Source of the DNA: Ferruginibacter lapsinanis
GTDB taxonomy: Bacteria > Bacteroidota > Bacteroidia > Chitinophagales > Chitinophagaceae
DNA length: 64,000 nucleotides
Assembly: GCF_020783315.1 (NCBI RefSeq)
Contig: NZ_CP086063.1
Coordinates: forward strand, 1,488,001 to 1,552,000
Reading direction: 5' to 3'
The notes under the pieces are model-generated. The model was not told the origin of the DNA. It saw only the letters and a program-made list of their open reading frames with translations, and did not search any database. The stretch's first letter is position 1, and every line of letters begins with the position of its first letter. Positions 37,974-47,387 of this stretch are shown in pieces. A program made the position numbers and the translations under genes.

Positions 37974-39092
37974 TCAAAAAAACAGATCAGCTGCTATTCC
38001 ATCTGCAAACAGTTTGCCTTCATTCGTAAGACAGATCGATGTATTGATGTACTTTATTTTGCCTTTCCATTTTTCACTTTTCACTTTTAGTTTTTCACTT
38101 TTATCCTTTCCAAATTTTAAACTGACATGCTCTAAGTTCAGCCCTTCCATAGTTCTCAACGATGTCATAATGTATTCATTTAATGCCTGAGTCTCGGTAA
38201 GTATTTCTTCTTCGAAGCTCAATGCATCGTTTTGTAAAGATTGAATGTATACAGCGTTATTGGAAATATTCCATCGCCTGCTTTTTCCATCAAATGAGTG
38301 CGCTGATGGACCAAAGCCATAATATTTTTTTTGCTGCCAGTAGCTGCTGTTGTGTTTACTGCGAAATCCTGGCTTTGCATAATTGCTGATCTCATAATGC
38401 TCATATCCTGCAGCATTCATCCAATCCATTAACAAAGAAAATTGTTCTGCCTGTTTCTCTGCATCTACCGGGGCTTTTTTATGCTGTGCAATTAATTTAT
38501 CCAATGCTGTTTTAGGTTCTACCGTTAAGGCATAACAGCTGATATGCGGAATATTTTTTTCTGTAACTATTGCTACGTTTTTCTGCCATTGCTCGTTTGT
38601 TAAAATTGGAGAGCCATAGATCAGATCAACAGAAAAATTTTCAAATCCTGCATTTCTGATCTTGTCAATACATATCAGCGATTCGGCTGCCGTATGAGCC
38701 CTGTTCATCCATTTCAATTCTTCTTCAATGAATGATTGTATGCCGATGCTGAACCGATTAATACCTATAGACTTCCATTGTTGTAATTTTTCATCAGTGA
38801 TATCATCGGGGTTGGCTTCTAATGTGATCTCGATCGTGTTAGAAAATGTAAACTTTTGTTGCAGAGCATCAAAAATTAATTGCAGGTCATCTATAGATAT
38901 GATACTGGGTGTGCCGCCGCCAAAGTACAAGGTTTCAATATCTTTGTCTTCTTCTGCAGGAGAAGTAAGTGTTATCTCTTTTATCAAGGCGGCTATCAGT
39001 TCATCTTTCTGTTTTAAGGAAGTAGAAAAATGAAAGTTGCAATAATGGCAAGCCTGCTTGCAGAAGGGGATATGAATATAAATTCCTGACAA
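37974..39092 (-). CDS. hemW: HemW-like radical SAM haem chaperone
   Basis: This is a 372-residue radical SAM protein related to coproporphyrinogen dehydrogenase. HemW binds haem and is thought to insert it into respiratory enzymes. The [4Fe-4S] cluster cysteines are Cys11, Cys15 and Cys18 in the CxxxCxxC motif of YIHIPFCKQACHYCNFHF. Other motifs are LYFGGGTPS, TLEANPDD, RFSIGIQSF and YEISNYAKPGFRSKHN (GxxxxHN haem-chaperone type). The C-terminal part contains KDKSEKLKVKSEKWKGKIK (about 332-350), encoded by a GTGAAAA-type phrase repeat and probably inserted between the usual FG and LTNEGKLFADGIAADLF elements. It is divergent from the Omp85 gene. Confidence 0.9.
   Translation of the reverse strand: MSGIYIHIPFCKQACHYCNFHFSTSLKQKDELIAALIKEITLTSPAEEDKDIETLYFGGGTPSIISIDDLQLIFDALQQKFTFSNTIEITLEANPDDITDEKLQQWKSIGINRFSIGIQSFIEEELKWMNRAHTAAESLICIDKIRNAGFENFSVDLIYGSPILTNEQWQKNVAIVTEKNIPHISCYALTVEPKTALDKLIAQHKKAPVDAEKQAEQFSLLMDWMNAAGYEHYEISNYAKPGFRSKHNSSYWQQKKYYGFGPSAHSFDGKSRRWNISNNAVYIQSLQNDALSFEEEILTETQALNEYIMTSLRTMEGLNLEHVSLKFGKDKSEKLKVKSEKWKGKIKYINTSICLTNEGKLFADGIAADLFF
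38067..38104. repeat. TTCACTTTT phrase repeat inside hemW
   Basis: The plus strand reads CATTTTTCACTTTTCACTTT followed by TAGTTTTTCACTTTT, a tandem of TTTTCACTT words. It translates on the minus strand as the lysine-rich KSEKLKVKSEKW run of HemW. Confidence 0.6.
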
Positions 39093-39103
39093 TATAATTT
39101 TTG

Positions 39104-39206
39104 GTTTAGTATTTAATATTTAATATTGACAGCAGGAGCAAGGAATGATAAACAAAGTAAACAAATCATGGGTCATTAATCGTCAATTATCAATTATACT
39201 AATTGT
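39104..39206. repeat. Phrase-type repeats around the start of the Omp85 gene
   Basis: Two phrases flank the start codon. TTTAGTATTTAATATTTAAT then ATTGAC (39104-39130) lies upstream. TTAATCGTCAATTATCAATT then ATAC (39174-39206) lies inside the coding sequence and encodes VINRQLSII of the signal peptide region. CAATTATCAATTATC-type words are common intergenic repeats in this phylum (general knowledge). A related word, GTCAATTGACGATTGTCAAT, lies at 47314. Confidence 0.45.
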
Positions 39207-40941
39207 CTGCCTGTTTATTTTTAGCAAGTCCACTGCTCAATATCAACTTAAAATAAATTTTGTCGATAAAGATACACTCTTCAATCCGCAGTCGTTAAAA
39301 TTAACTACCAGCTTTAGCAATAATCTTGCTTGTGTAAATTATATCAATCAACTACCCGGATTATTGCATTCCAAAGGATATCCTGTAGCATCAGTAGATA
39401 GTGTGGCTTATTATGCCGGTTTTGCAATCATACAATTATATGTAGGCAAACAATTTCAAAAGATAAAACTACATATTGATGGAGGAGATAAAAAGCTTTT
39501 TTCAGTTGTGGGTAATTCGGAACGATCGCTTGATGTTTTGCAAATTCAAAAGCTGCAACAAGGGATCTTGAATTACTATGAAAATAATGGATACCCCTTT
39601 GCTTCAACTTATTTAGATAGTATCAGCTTTAACGATGTGGCCATGACAGCAACACTTAAAATAGATAAAGGTGTTTTGTATCACATAGACAGTATCAGGG
39701 TATATGGGAAAGCGAAAATCTCTAATGTTTTTTTACAGCAATATTTAGGCATAAAAAACTCAAGTATTTATAGCAGAGAAAAGTTGCAAAATGTTGGTAA
39801 ACGATTATTAAACTTACCATACCTCCAGGAACAACAACCTTCTGATATTACACTCTTGGGCACAGGTTCTATTCTGAATCTTTATTTACAACCCAAGCCA
39901 AGCAGCCAGATAAATTTTTTGGTTGGCTTTTTGCCTGCAGATAACCAAACGGGAAAACTTCGTTTTACCGGTGATGTTAATTTGAATTTGAAAAATGTGT
40001 TGGCACATGGCGAAACGCTTTTGCTTAACTGGCAGCAATTGCAGGCAAAATCTCCCCGATTGAATATTGGTTTTCAACAACCTTATATTTTCAGGTCTCC
40101 TTTTGGCATTGATTTTTCATTTAACCTATTTAAAAAAGATTCAACTTTTATACAATTAAATACTCAACTTGGGTTGCAATATCTTTTATCTGCCAATCAA
40201 TCGGGTAAAATATTTTTTCAACAACAAAGTAGTGTATTGCTTTCGTCTGGTGTAGATACCGATCAGGTAAAAGCTACTAAGCAGTTACCGTTGAATATTG
40301 ATGTTAGTGCTACTAATGTGGGTTTGGATTACGAATGGAATAATACCAATTATCTCTATAACCCGATAAAGGGAAATGAATTGAAATTGACGGCATCTGT
40401 CGGGGTAAAAAAAATTACAAAGAATAATGATGTGCTGAGTTTAAAAGACCCTTTGTTTGACTACGGATCTTTATACGATTCATTGAAACTTAAAACATAT
40501 CAGTTTAGAGTAAAAATATCTGCAGCACACTTTTTCCCTTTGGGTAAATTAAGTACACTAAAAGCAGTATTAAATACAGGACTGTATAATAGCGAGAATA
40601 CCTTTCGCAACGAATTGTTTCAAATAGGTGGATATAAAATATTAAGAGGGTTTGATGAGGAAAGTATTTATGCTACCCAGTATGGTGTAGCCACGGCAGA
40701 GTATAGGTATCTGTTGGGGCTTAATTCGTATTTGTTTGCTTTTGTGGATGCCGGATGGGTGAAAAATCATTATCAGTCTATCAACGTAAATAATAATTTT
40801 ATTTCTTCTGGGGCAGGACTGGCCTTTGAAACTAAACTAGGTTTATTAAATATTAGTTTTGCCATAGGTAAACGAAATGACATAAAACAGGATTTTCGTC
40901 AAGCAGCGAAAATACATTTTGGTTATATCAATTATTTTTAA
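39145..40941 (+). CDS. Omp85-family (BamA/TamA-like) outer membrane protein
   Basis: This is a 598-residue exported protein. The start at 39145 follows an AGGA purine run. A signal peptide ends SKSTAQ (about residue 32). Two POTRA-like segments cover about 35-250 (GILNYYENNGYPFASTYLD, VLYHIDSIRVYGKAKISNVFLQQYLGIKNSSIYSREKL). A C-terminal 16-strand barrel follows (about 260-598). The loop 6 signature of Omp85 proteins is present as LRGFDEES, next to the strand VATAEYRYLL. The protein ends FGYINYF, with terminal Phe. It is shorter than BamA and resembles TamA-like or accessory translocation/assembly factors; the substrate is unknown. A simple CAATTATC repeat overlaps its signal peptide codons. 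It begins the plus-strand run leading to the DUF4271 gene. Confidence 0.78.
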   Translation: MINKVNKSWVINRQLSIILIVCLFIFSKSTAQYQLKINFVDKDTLFNPQSLKLTTSFSNNLACVNYINQLPGLLHSKGYPVASVDSVAYYAGFAIIQLYVGKQFQKIKLHIDGGDKKLFSVVGNSERSLDVLQIQKLQQGILNYYENNGYPFASTYLDSISFNDVAMTATLKIDKGVLYHIDSIRVYGKAKISNVFLQQYLGIKNSSIYSREKLQNVGKRLLNLPYLQEQQPSDITLLGTGSILNLYLQPKPSSQINFLVGFLPADNQTGKLRFTGDVNLNLKNVLAHGETLLLNWQQLQAKSPRLNIGFQQPYIFRSPFGIDFSFNLFKKDSTFIQLNTQLGLQYLLSANQSGKIFFQQQSSVLLSSGVDTDQVKATKQLPLNIDVSATNVGLDYEWNNTNYLYNPIKGNELKLTASVGVKKITKNNDVLSLKDPLFDYGSLYDSLKLKTYQFRVKISAAHFFPLGKLSTLKAVLNTGLYNSENTFRNELFQIGGYKILRGFDEESIYATQYGVATAEYRYLLGLNSYLFAFVDAGWVKNHYQSINVNNNFISSGAGLAFETKLGLLNISFAIGKRNDIKQDFRQAAKIHFGYINYF

Positions 40942-40980
40942 AAATATATCAAATACTGTCTATTATCCTTTAATCATCTA

Positions 40981-40988
40981 TATTTTTG
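40981..40988 (+). promoter_or_regulatory. Promoter -7 element TAttTTTG for the DUF4271 gene
   Basis: TATTTTTG followed by CA lies 19 bases before the TTG start of the DUF4271 gene. No clear -33 partner was found. Confidence 0.5.
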
Positions 40989-41007
40989 CAGCATAAAATT
41001 ATTTCTT

Positions 41008-41961
41008 TTGAAACAGGTAGTATTATTTTTTTTGCTTTTTATTGCGGCGCCTGTTTTTCTCTTTTCACAAACGGCAGACTCTTCGTTAATTAAACAGGAC
41101 ACTGTTTTACACGATACCATAAGCACTAACCCTATCAACCAATTCTTAGCAAAAAATTCCTTATTGAATTTTACACAAGACACAATATTGCTTACAAGTG
41201 GGATTAAGTACAAGGCAAAATTGGATAGTTTTCTGGCAAAGAACATTTTAGTAAATCATAAAAGCCAATCTATAGCGCTTACAGCACTTCCCAAAAAGAT
41301 TGATAATGACCAGGCCATTTATTTTTATTTGATTGCCGGGATGGCATTTTTTCTGGCATTCTTTAAATTTTCCTATGCTAGGTATTTCAATAATCTTTTC
41401 AGGGTGTTTTTTAATACATCGCTAAGGCAGAGCCAACTTACAGATCAATTGTTGCAGGCAAAGTTGCCTTCATTATTTTTCAATGTTTTCTTTGTTTTAT
41501 CAGGAGGGGTATATCTCTATTTTTTGTTATACCATTTCAAATGGTTGGGTGGATCAGGTCTCTTGTTTCAGCTGGCACTATGTGTGCTGGCAATAGCATT
41601 GATATATACCGGTAAGTATCTTACCATTAAGTTTACAGGTTGGCTTACAGGGCAGCGGGAGGTAACCAATACATATATATTTGTGGTATTTCTTATAAAT
41701 AAGATCTTGGGGATTTTTCTGTTACCTTTTATTACCGTGATAGCTTTTTCGACCGAAGCATTAGCAAGCAGTGCTGTATTGATCTCTTTATTGCTGGTTT
41801 CATTGATGTTGATTCTCAGGTTTGTCAGATCTTATGGATTGTTACAGAATAAATTAAAAGTCAGTAGGTTTCATTTTCTTTTATATATCGCCGGAGTGGA
41901 AATAATTCCCCTGCTACTCATTTACAAAGGCTTGATGGTTTTATTAAATAAAAATCTCTAA
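41008..41961 (+). CDS. DUF4271 membrane protein
   Basis: This is a 317-residue protein that starts at TTG: no ATG is in frame between the previous stop and the signal peptide (KQVVLFFLLFIAAPVFLFSQ). After a serine/threonine- and aspartate-rich linker there are about seven transmembrane helices from residue 100 onward, including the family segment YFNNLFRVFFNTSLRQSQ. The family is found in Bacteroidota, commonly beside a uroporphyrinogen-III synthase-like gene as here. Function unknown. The stop codon overlaps the -7 element of the next gene. A role in envelope biogenesis is plausible from the neighbourhood, not shown by sequence. Confidence 0.75.
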   Translation: MKQVVLFFLLFIAAPVFLFSQTADSSLIKQDTVLHDTISTNPINQFLAKNSLLNFTQDTILLTSGIKYKAKLDSFLAKNILVNHKSQSIALTALPKKIDNDQAIYFYLIAGMAFFLAFFKFSYARYFNNLFRVFFNTSLRQSQLTDQLLQAKLPSLFFNVFFVLSGGVYLYFLLYHFKWLGGSGLLFQLALCVLAIALIYTGKYLTIKFTGWLTGQREVTNTYIFVVFLINKILGIFLLPFITVIAFSTEALASSAVLISLLLVSLMLILRFVRSYGLLQNKLKVSRFHFLLYIAGVEIIPLLLIYKGLMVLLNKNL

Positions 41962-41966
41962 CTTTG
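41959..41966 (+). promoter_or_regulatory. Promoter -7 element TAacTTTG for hemD, overlapping a stop codon
   Basis: TAACTTTG uses the TAA stop of the DUF4271 gene as its first three bases. It lies 29 bases before the HemD-like ATG. Confidence 0.5.
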
Positions 41967-41995
41967 CAGTACGATAGGAAAACTTATAATTGCAC

Positions 41996-42787
41996 ATGGC
42001 TAAAATAGGGGATAAAAATACAGGAGCAAAGGCCGGATCAATAAAAAAAGTACTCATTACTCAACCTAAGCCTGAAGGCGAAAAGTCTCCGTACTTTGAC
42101 TTGGCAAAGAAGCATGATATTGAGCTACATTTTCATCCATTCATTATCATTGAAGGGATTCCTGCGAAAGAATTCAGGAAGCAAAAAGTTGACATGGTAA
42201 ATTTTACAGCTGTAATTTTTACCAGTCGTCATGCAATTGATCATTTCTTCCGTATTTGCGAAGAGATGAAGATCACTGTATCTCAGGACACTAAATATTA
42301 TTGCATTACAGAAGCAATAGCACTATATCTTCAGAAATTTATTTTATACAGGAAACGTAAAGTTTTTTACGGAGCTGATGGCACTAACAAAAGTTTGTTT
42401 GATGTGATCAATAAACATAAAGACAACGAAAAATTTCTGTATCCATGTTCGCAATCCTTTGATAGCGAAATTACAAACTGGTTGAAAGCCAATAATTGCG
42501 AATATGCAAGACCGGTTTTATACAATGTAGTAAGCAATGATATTAAGGAAGTAGTAGATCGTAAATATGATGTTATCTGCTTTTTTACTCCAGGCGGCGT
42601 AAAAAGTTTGTTAGAAAATTTTCCTAAGTATAAACAGAATGGTACTAAAATAGGTGCATTCGGTGCTAATACCTCTAAGGCAGCTGAAGAAGCAGGTTTA
42701 GTGCTTGATATTAAAGCTCCTCAACCACAGGCTCCTAGTATGGTGAGTGCATTAGAGCTATTCTTATCAGGACAAAAAAAGAAATAA
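41996..42787 (+). CDS. hemD: Uroporphyrinogen-III synthase-like protein
   Basis: This is a 263-residue protein of the HemD fold, which closes hydroxymethylbilane to uroporphyrinogen III in haem synthesis. ATG at 41996 is chosen over a TTG two codons earlier. Landmarks: VLITQPKPEGEKSPYFDLAKKHDIELHFHPFIIIEGIPAKEFRKQ, ITEAIALYLQKFILYRKRKVFYG, and the C-terminal GAFGANTSKAAEEAGLVLDIKAPQPQAPSMVSAL (the last matching the synthase end). This Bacteroidota version is paired with DUF4271 and might serve another role, so HemD activity is inferred by family. It follows the DUF4271 gene by 34 bases, with its own promoter-like element. Confidence 0.8.
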   Translation: MAKIGDKNTGAKAGSIKKVLITQPKPEGEKSPYFDLAKKHDIELHFHPFIIIEGIPAKEFRKQKVDMVNFTAVIFTSRHAIDHFFRICEEMKITVSQDTKYYCITEAIALYLQKFILYRKRKVFYGADGTNKSLFDVINKHKDNEKFLYPCSQSFDSEITNWLKANNCEYARPVLYNVVSNDIKEVVDRKYDVICFFTPGGVKSLLENFPKYKQNGTKIGAFGANTSKAAEEAGLVLDIKAPQPQAPSMVSALELFLSGQKKK

Positions 42788-42813
42788 TACACCTCGTATA
42801 AGTTTGTTGATGG

Positions 42814-42821
42814 TACATTTG
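42814..42821 (+). promoter_or_regulatory. Promoter -7 element TAcaTTTG for the DUF255 gene
   Basis: TACATTTG followed by TATC lies 52 bases upstream of the ATG at 42874. Confidence 0.45.
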
Positions 42822-42873
42822 TATCAACAAAAAATCAAATTCCGGAGACGTTCATCCTTCGGGTAATCCTTTT

Positions 42874-44952
42874 ATGTCTCAGCAAATTCCCAATAGGTTA
42901 ATCAAGGAAACAAGTCCTTATCTTTTACAACATGCATACAATCCGGTGGATTGGTACGCATGGGGAGAGGAGGCGTTGCAAAAAGCAAAAGAATCAGACA
43001 AACCCATATTAGTAAGTATTGGTTATTCGGCTTGTCATTGGTGTCATGTAATGGAACATGAAAGTTTCGAAAATGCAGCAGTAGCCAAAATAATGAACGA
43101 TCATTTTGTCAATATAAAAATTGACAGAGAGGAAAGGCCTGATCTCGACGCTATTTATATGGATGCAGTGCAGGCTATTTCGGGCAGCGGAGGGTGGCCT
43201 TTAAATGTGTTTCTGACCCCTGATAAAAAACCATTTTATGGGGGGACTTATTTTCCTCCGGTAAATGCTTTCAATCGTTCATCATGGACAGAGGTACTGC
43301 ATGGAGTGGCGCAGGCATGGAAAGATAGAAAGCATGAGATAGAATCGCAGGCAGAAAATCTATTGGCTTATCTGCATAAAACTAACGATCTGGCCCAGCC
43401 GAAAAATATCGTACCAGATCAAACCGAAAAAGTATTTGACAAAAGTCATTGTGATACTATTTTCAATAATATCATGGTTTCGGCAGATAAGGAGTGGGGA
43501 GGCTTTGGCAGAGCACCCAAGTTTCCGCAAACATTTACTATTCAGTATTTATTGCAATATTATCATTTTACAAAAAATGAAACTGCATTGACACAAGCTA
43601 TTTTGTCAATTGATAAAATGTTGCAGGGGGGTATCTACGATCATTTGGCCGGAGGCCTTGCCAGATATAGTACAGATGCGGAATGGCTGGCCCCTCACTT
43701 TGAAAAAATGTTATATGATAATGCGTTACTTGTAAATGTATTATGCGATGCGTACCAGATCACAAAAAGTGAAAGATACAGAGCAGCAATAGAAAAGACA
43801 ATTTCATTTGTTCAACAAGAATTAATGAATAGTCAAGGAGGTTTCTATGCGGCGCTTGATGCAGATAGCGAAGGGGAAGAAGGTAAATATTATGTCTGGC
43901 AAAAACAAGAAATAGATAATATTTTGGGTGAAGATGCGGCTATTTTTTGTGAATATTTTGATGTATCTGAAGAAGGGAATTGGGAGCACAAAAATATCCT
44001 CAGAATTTTATTGCCGACGGAGGAATTTGTGAAAAAGCATGATCTTACAGTTTCTGCGTTTAACGATTTAATTGAAAATAGCCGGCAACGATTACTGGAG
44101 TTTCGCAATACCAGGGTGAGGCCGGGATTGGATGATAAGATCATTTTAAGTTGGAATGCTTTAATGCTTCATGCTATTGCCAAAGCGGCAGCAGTATTGC
44201 AGGATGAGCAGTATTATATATTAGCGAAAAACAATTACAACTTCATTATAAAAAACTTCAAAAAGGATAACGATTCTTTTGAGTTGTATCATACTTGTAA
44301 AAATGGTATTGTAAAATACCCGGCTTTTTTAGATGATTATGCCTATTTCATACAGGCATGTATAGCGCTTTATGAGCTGACATTTGATCCTGCGTATTTA
44401 CATACTGCACATAATTATTGTAATTATGTCATTGAGAACTTTATCGACGAAGAAAATGCATTCTTTTACTTTACAAATCTGCACCAAACAGATGTTGTTA
44501 TCAGGAAAAAAGAAATATACGATGGAGCCATGCCTTCCGCAAATGCGATAATGGCAAAAAACATTCAGCATCTTGCATTGGTTTACAATAATTCGGAATG
44601 GGGAAAACAGGCAGAATTGATGGTAAAAACGTTAAAGGAAATGGTTGTCAAATATCCTACTTCATTTGGCAATTGGGCAATGTTGATCTTTGGTTTGGTT
44701 ACAAGCATCAATGAAATCACTGTAAGTGGGCCTGATGCAGGCTTTTGGGGCAAACATATTCATAAAAATTATATACCAAATAAGGTTTTGATGTGTGCGG
44801 TTGATGGTGATAATGACTTCCCTATTTCAACAGGCAAATTTTCGAAAAGTTTAACATTTATTTATTTGTGTAAAAATTATATGTGTCTAGCTCCTTTCAC
44901 CAGTGTTGAAGAATTAATGAAAATCATTGAAAAGACTGATTATTTCGAATGA
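42874..44952 (+). CDS. Thioredoxin-fold DUF255 / six-hairpin glycosidase-like protein
   Basis: This is a 692-residue cytoplasmic protein of the YyaL/spermatogenesis-associated 20 family. The N-terminal thioredoxin-like domain has [28 protein letters not shown] and the redox motif ACHWCHVME (Cys54 and Cys57), followed by [16 protein letters not shown] and [14 protein letters not shown]. The C-terminal (alpha/alpha)6-type region includes [46 protein letters not shown], and [12 protein letters not shown]. Length matches the family. The biochemical role is unsettled. It is the last plus-strand gene before the gldK operon promoter. Confidence 0.9.
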   Translation: MSQQIPNRLIKETSPYLLQHAYNPVDWYAWGEEALQKAKESDKPILVSIGYSACHWCHVMEHESFENAAVAKIMNDHFVNIKIDREERPDLDAIYMDAVQAISGSGGWPLNVFLTPDKKPFYGGTYFPPVNAFNRSSWTEVLHGVAQAWKDRKHEIESQAENLLAYLHKTNDLAQPKNIVPDQTEKVFDKSHCDTIFNNIMVSADKEWGGFGRAPKFPQTFTIQYLLQYYHFTKNETALTQAILSIDKMLQGGIYDHLAGGLARYSTDAEWLAPHFEKMLYDNALLVNVLCDAYQITKSERYRAAIEKTISFVQQELMNSQGGFYAALDADSEGEEGKYYVWQKQEIDNILGEDAAIFCEYFDVSEEGNWEHKNILRILLPTEEFVKKHDLTVSAFNDLIENSRQRLLEFRNTRVRPGLDDKIILSWNALMLHAIAKAAAVLQDEQYYILAKNNYNFIIKNFKKDNDSFELYHTCKNGIVKYPAFLDDYAYFIQACIALYELTFDPAYLHTAHNYCNYVIENFIDEENAFFYFTNLHQTDVVIRKKEIYDGAMPSANAIMAKNIQHLALVYNNSEWGKQAELMVKTLKEMVVKYPTSFGNWAMLIFGLVTSINEITVSGPDAGFWGKHIHKNYIPNKVLMCAVDGDNDFPISTGKFSKSLTFIYLCKNYMCLAPFTSVEELMKIIEKTDYFE

Positions 44953-45041
44953 TCAGGCACAATATTTTCATCCAAATACCGTTTCACTTGGACGTGATAA
45001 TGCAAACGTTATCGCAAAAATATCCTAATTAAGTAGTGAAA

Positions 45042-45074
45042 TTTGTTCGGAAACGAAAATAATCATTACATTTG
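45042..45074 (+). promoter_or_regulatory. Promoter of the gldKLMN operon
   Basis: TTTG (45042-45045) and TAcaTTTG (45067-45074) are 21 bases apart, a good match to the phylum consensus. The gldK ATG is 26 bases further on. Confidence 0.65.
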
Positions 45075-45099
45075 TTCATTAACTCTCAATGTTATAACA

Positions 45100-46392
45100 A
45101 TGAAGAATCGGTTGCTAATTCTTGTGGCGGTAGTCTCTATCGCATCGTTATCAAGTTGTAAAATGCTTGGTAAAAATAAGAAAGGTAAAAACTTACCTAA
45201 TGACGGGCAATTACATGGTGTTGCTCCGGCATCACACTGGAGTTTACCAAAACCTCCCGGAATGGTGTATATCCCACCAGGAACTTTCCACATGGGGCCT
45301 AGTGATGAAGATGTTAACTATGCCTATACTGCACGTAACAAACAAGTGTCTATCAGTGGTTTTTGGATGGATGCTACAGAAATTACCAATAATGAATATC
45401 GTCAGTTTACCTATTGGGTAAGAGATTCTATTGCTGCAAAGCAAATGGGATATATCAAACAAGGTGCTGATGGTAATGAATATATAGATTGGAAGAAAGC
45501 TGCTACTATTAAATGGGGTGATAAAGCAACGTTGGAAAAGATCGATGCTATGATCGTTACACCGGACAATAGGATTTTTGGTAAAAAAGAACTAGACCCG
45601 TCTAAGATCGTTTATCATTCAGAAATATTCGATTATAAAGAAGCTGCTAAAAGAGAAAACGCTTCTGTTCCCCGTTCAAAATTTATCGTAAAAAAAGATA
45701 TCATGGTTTACCCGGACTCTTTGTCATGGGTTAGAGATTTCTCTTATTCTTACAATGAGCCAATGGCTAAAAAATATTTTAGTCACCCTGCATTTGGTAA
45801 CTATCCTTTGGTGGGTGTAACCTGGAAGCAAGCAACTGCTTTTTGTGAGTGGAGAACTCATTATTTGAATTCTTTCCTAGAGAGCAAAAAACGTTCTGCT
45901 GAATCTGATTTCAGATTACCTACAGAAGCACAATGGGAATATGCTGCTCGTGGTGGCCGTTCTCAAGCTCAATTTCCTTGGGGTGGTCCTTACTTAAGAA
46001 ATAGAAAAGGTTGTTTGTTAGCTAACTTCAAACCTGGTCGTGGAAATTATCCAGAAGATGGAGGTTTTTACACTGTAAGAGCGGATGCATATTGGCCAAA
46101 TGATTTCGGTTTGTATAATATGGCCGGTAACGTATCAGAATGGACTTCTTCTCTATATTATGAAGGTGGTTATAATTTTCAACATGATATGAATCCGGAT
46201 ATTCGTTGGAATGCAAAAGATACTGATCCTCCACGTATGAAACGTAAGGTAGTTCGTGGTGGAAGCTGGAAAGATGTTGGGTATTTCTTGCAAACCAGTA
46301 CTCGTAACTATGAGTATCAGGATACATCGAAATGCTATATCGGTTTCCGTTGTGTGATCGATTTGCCTCCGTCTCCTAAAGGTAAAAAATAG
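45100..46392 (+). CDS. gldK: GldK/PorK-type T9SS lipoprotein
   Basis: This is a 430-residue lipoprotein of the formylglycine-generating-enzyme fold. The ATG at 45100 gives a lipoprotein signal with Cys20 (SLSSC). The FGE-like domain includes MVYIPPGTFHMGP, FWMDATEITNNEYRQFTYWV, FSYSYNEPMAKKYFSHPAFGNYPLVGVTWKQATAFCEWRT, and NMAGNVSEWTSS. GldK sits in the periplasmic ring of the type IX secretion system together with GldN. GldJ is a close paralogue. The direct junction with gldL-gldM-gldN, plus the SYNEP..YFSHPAF segment, supports GldK. The gene follows a good two-part promoter and begins the operon. Confidence 0.88.
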   Translation: MKNRLLILVAVVSIASLSSCKMLGKNKKGKNLPNDGQLHGVAPASHWSLPKPPGMVYIPPGTFHMGPSDEDVNYAYTARNKQVSISGFWMDATEITNNEYRQFTYWVRDSIAAKQMGYIKQGADGNEYIDWKKAATIKWGDKATLEKIDAMIVTPDNRIFGKKELDPSKIVYHSEIFDYKEAAKRENASVPRSKFIVKKDIMVYPDSLSWVRDFSYSYNEPMAKKYFSHPAFGNYPLVGVTWKQATAFCEWRTHYLNSFLESKKRSAESDFRLPTEAQWEYAARGGRSQAQFPWGGPYLRNRKGCLLANFKPGRGNYPEDGGFYTVRADAYWPNDFGLYNMAGNVSEWTSSLYYEGGYNFQHDMNPDIRWNAKDTDPPRMKRKVVRGGSWKDVGYFLQTSTRNYEYQDTSKCYIGFRCVIDLPPSPKGKK

Positions 46393-46550
46393 AAGAAAAG
46401 AAGAAGTGTTTCCAAAACTAACAATGCATTTTGCATAACTTATGAACCTTGTTCATTCGTGTGGATGGCTGTGTGTGTAATGTATTAACGATTGCTTTTA
46501 AATTAAAAACTATAATAACTCTCAATCAAAAAATCTAAATTTTAAAAACT

Positions 46551-47309
46551 ATGGCAGCTGGTCAATCTCGTCCAATCGATCGTATTCTTAACATTTTTGT
46601 TTCTGCGGCTGCAGTGCCGGTATTACTAGGAGCACTTTTCAAAATCACCCATGCTCCGGGTGCTGATATCTGGTTAAAAATTGGTTTATATACTGAGTCT
46701 GTGATCTTCTTAGGATATGCATTATTATATGTGTTTGCTCCTCCTCCAGAAGCTCCAATGCCAGCGGCTGCTGCTGCTGAAAGCGGTAACCCTGCCTTAA
46801 AAAGTATGGACAAAATGTTACAGGAAGCAGATATTACTCCTGCAAACATGAAAAAATTAAGCGAAGGTTTCCAAAAATTAGGTGCTACTGTAGGTGGTAT
46901 GACTGAAATTGGAGATGTGGTAAAATCTACCAGCGATTTTGGAGCAAAAACTAAAGAAGCTACAGCTGCAATTGGTTCAATGTCTACAGCATTCACTAAT
47001 AGCGCTAATACAATGGCTTCGTTCAACAATGCATCTGAAAGTGCAAGAGGGTTCCACGAACAAGTTCAGGTATTGACTAAAAACTTAGGTTCTTTAAATA
47101 CTATTTATGAATTGGAATTGAAAGAAAGTAACAATCACCTTAAAGCATTAAATGGCTTCTACGGTAAAATGGCTGAAGCTAGTCAGGCTATGATGAGTAG
47201 TGTTGATGATGCAAATAAAGCAAAAGAACAAATTGGTGCTTTGGCTACTAACTTGGGTAAATTGAACTCAGTATACGGAAATATGCTAAGTGCAATGCAA
47301 GGAAGATAA
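46551..47309 (+). CDS. gldL: GldL/PorL T9SS inner-membrane motor protein
   Basis: This is a 252-residue protein with two N-terminal transmembrane helices (about 14-34 and 45-63) containing the conserved GALFKITHAPGADIWLKIGLYTESVIFLGYALLYVF. A cytoplasmic helical tail rich in Ser/Ala and Asn follows (SDFGAKTKEATAAIGSMSTAFTNSANTM). GldL and GldM form the proton-motive-force-driven motor of type IX secretion and gliding; the charged residue in the first helices (Glu of TESVIF) is the expected proton path element. It sits 158 bases after gldK, ahead of gldM. Confidence 0.93.
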   Translation: MAAGQSRPIDRILNIFVSAAAVPVLLGALFKITHAPGADIWLKIGLYTESVIFLGYALLYVFAPPPEAPMPAAAAAESGNPALKSMDKMLQEADITPANMKKLSEGFQKLGATVGGMTEIGDVVKSTSDFGAKTKEATAAIGSMSTAFTNSANTMASFNNASESARGFHEQVQVLTKNLGSLNTIYELELKESNNHLKALNGFYGKMAEASQAMMSSVDDANKAKEQIGALATNLGKLNSVYGNMLSAMQGR

Positions 47310-47310
47310 T

Positions 47311-47336
47311 ATTGTCAATTGACGATTGTCAATTTT
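47311..47336. repeat. Phrase repeat between gldL and gldM
   Basis: ATTGTCAATTGACGATTGTC followed by AATTTT fills the start of the 78-bp gap. It is a near-palindromic CAATTGAC/GTCAATTG word, similar to the CAATTATC repeat in the Omp85 gene. Confidence 0.4.
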
Positions 47337-47387
47337 CAAGATGGATTCAACAATATTCAATTAACAATATCAAAATATTAATTATTT

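Noticed and set aside
45100-46392. Assignment as GldJ instead of GldK
   Set aside because: Both are FGE-fold lipoproteins, but the contiguous gldL-gldM-gldN order and the SYNEP..YFSHPAF segment favour GldK.
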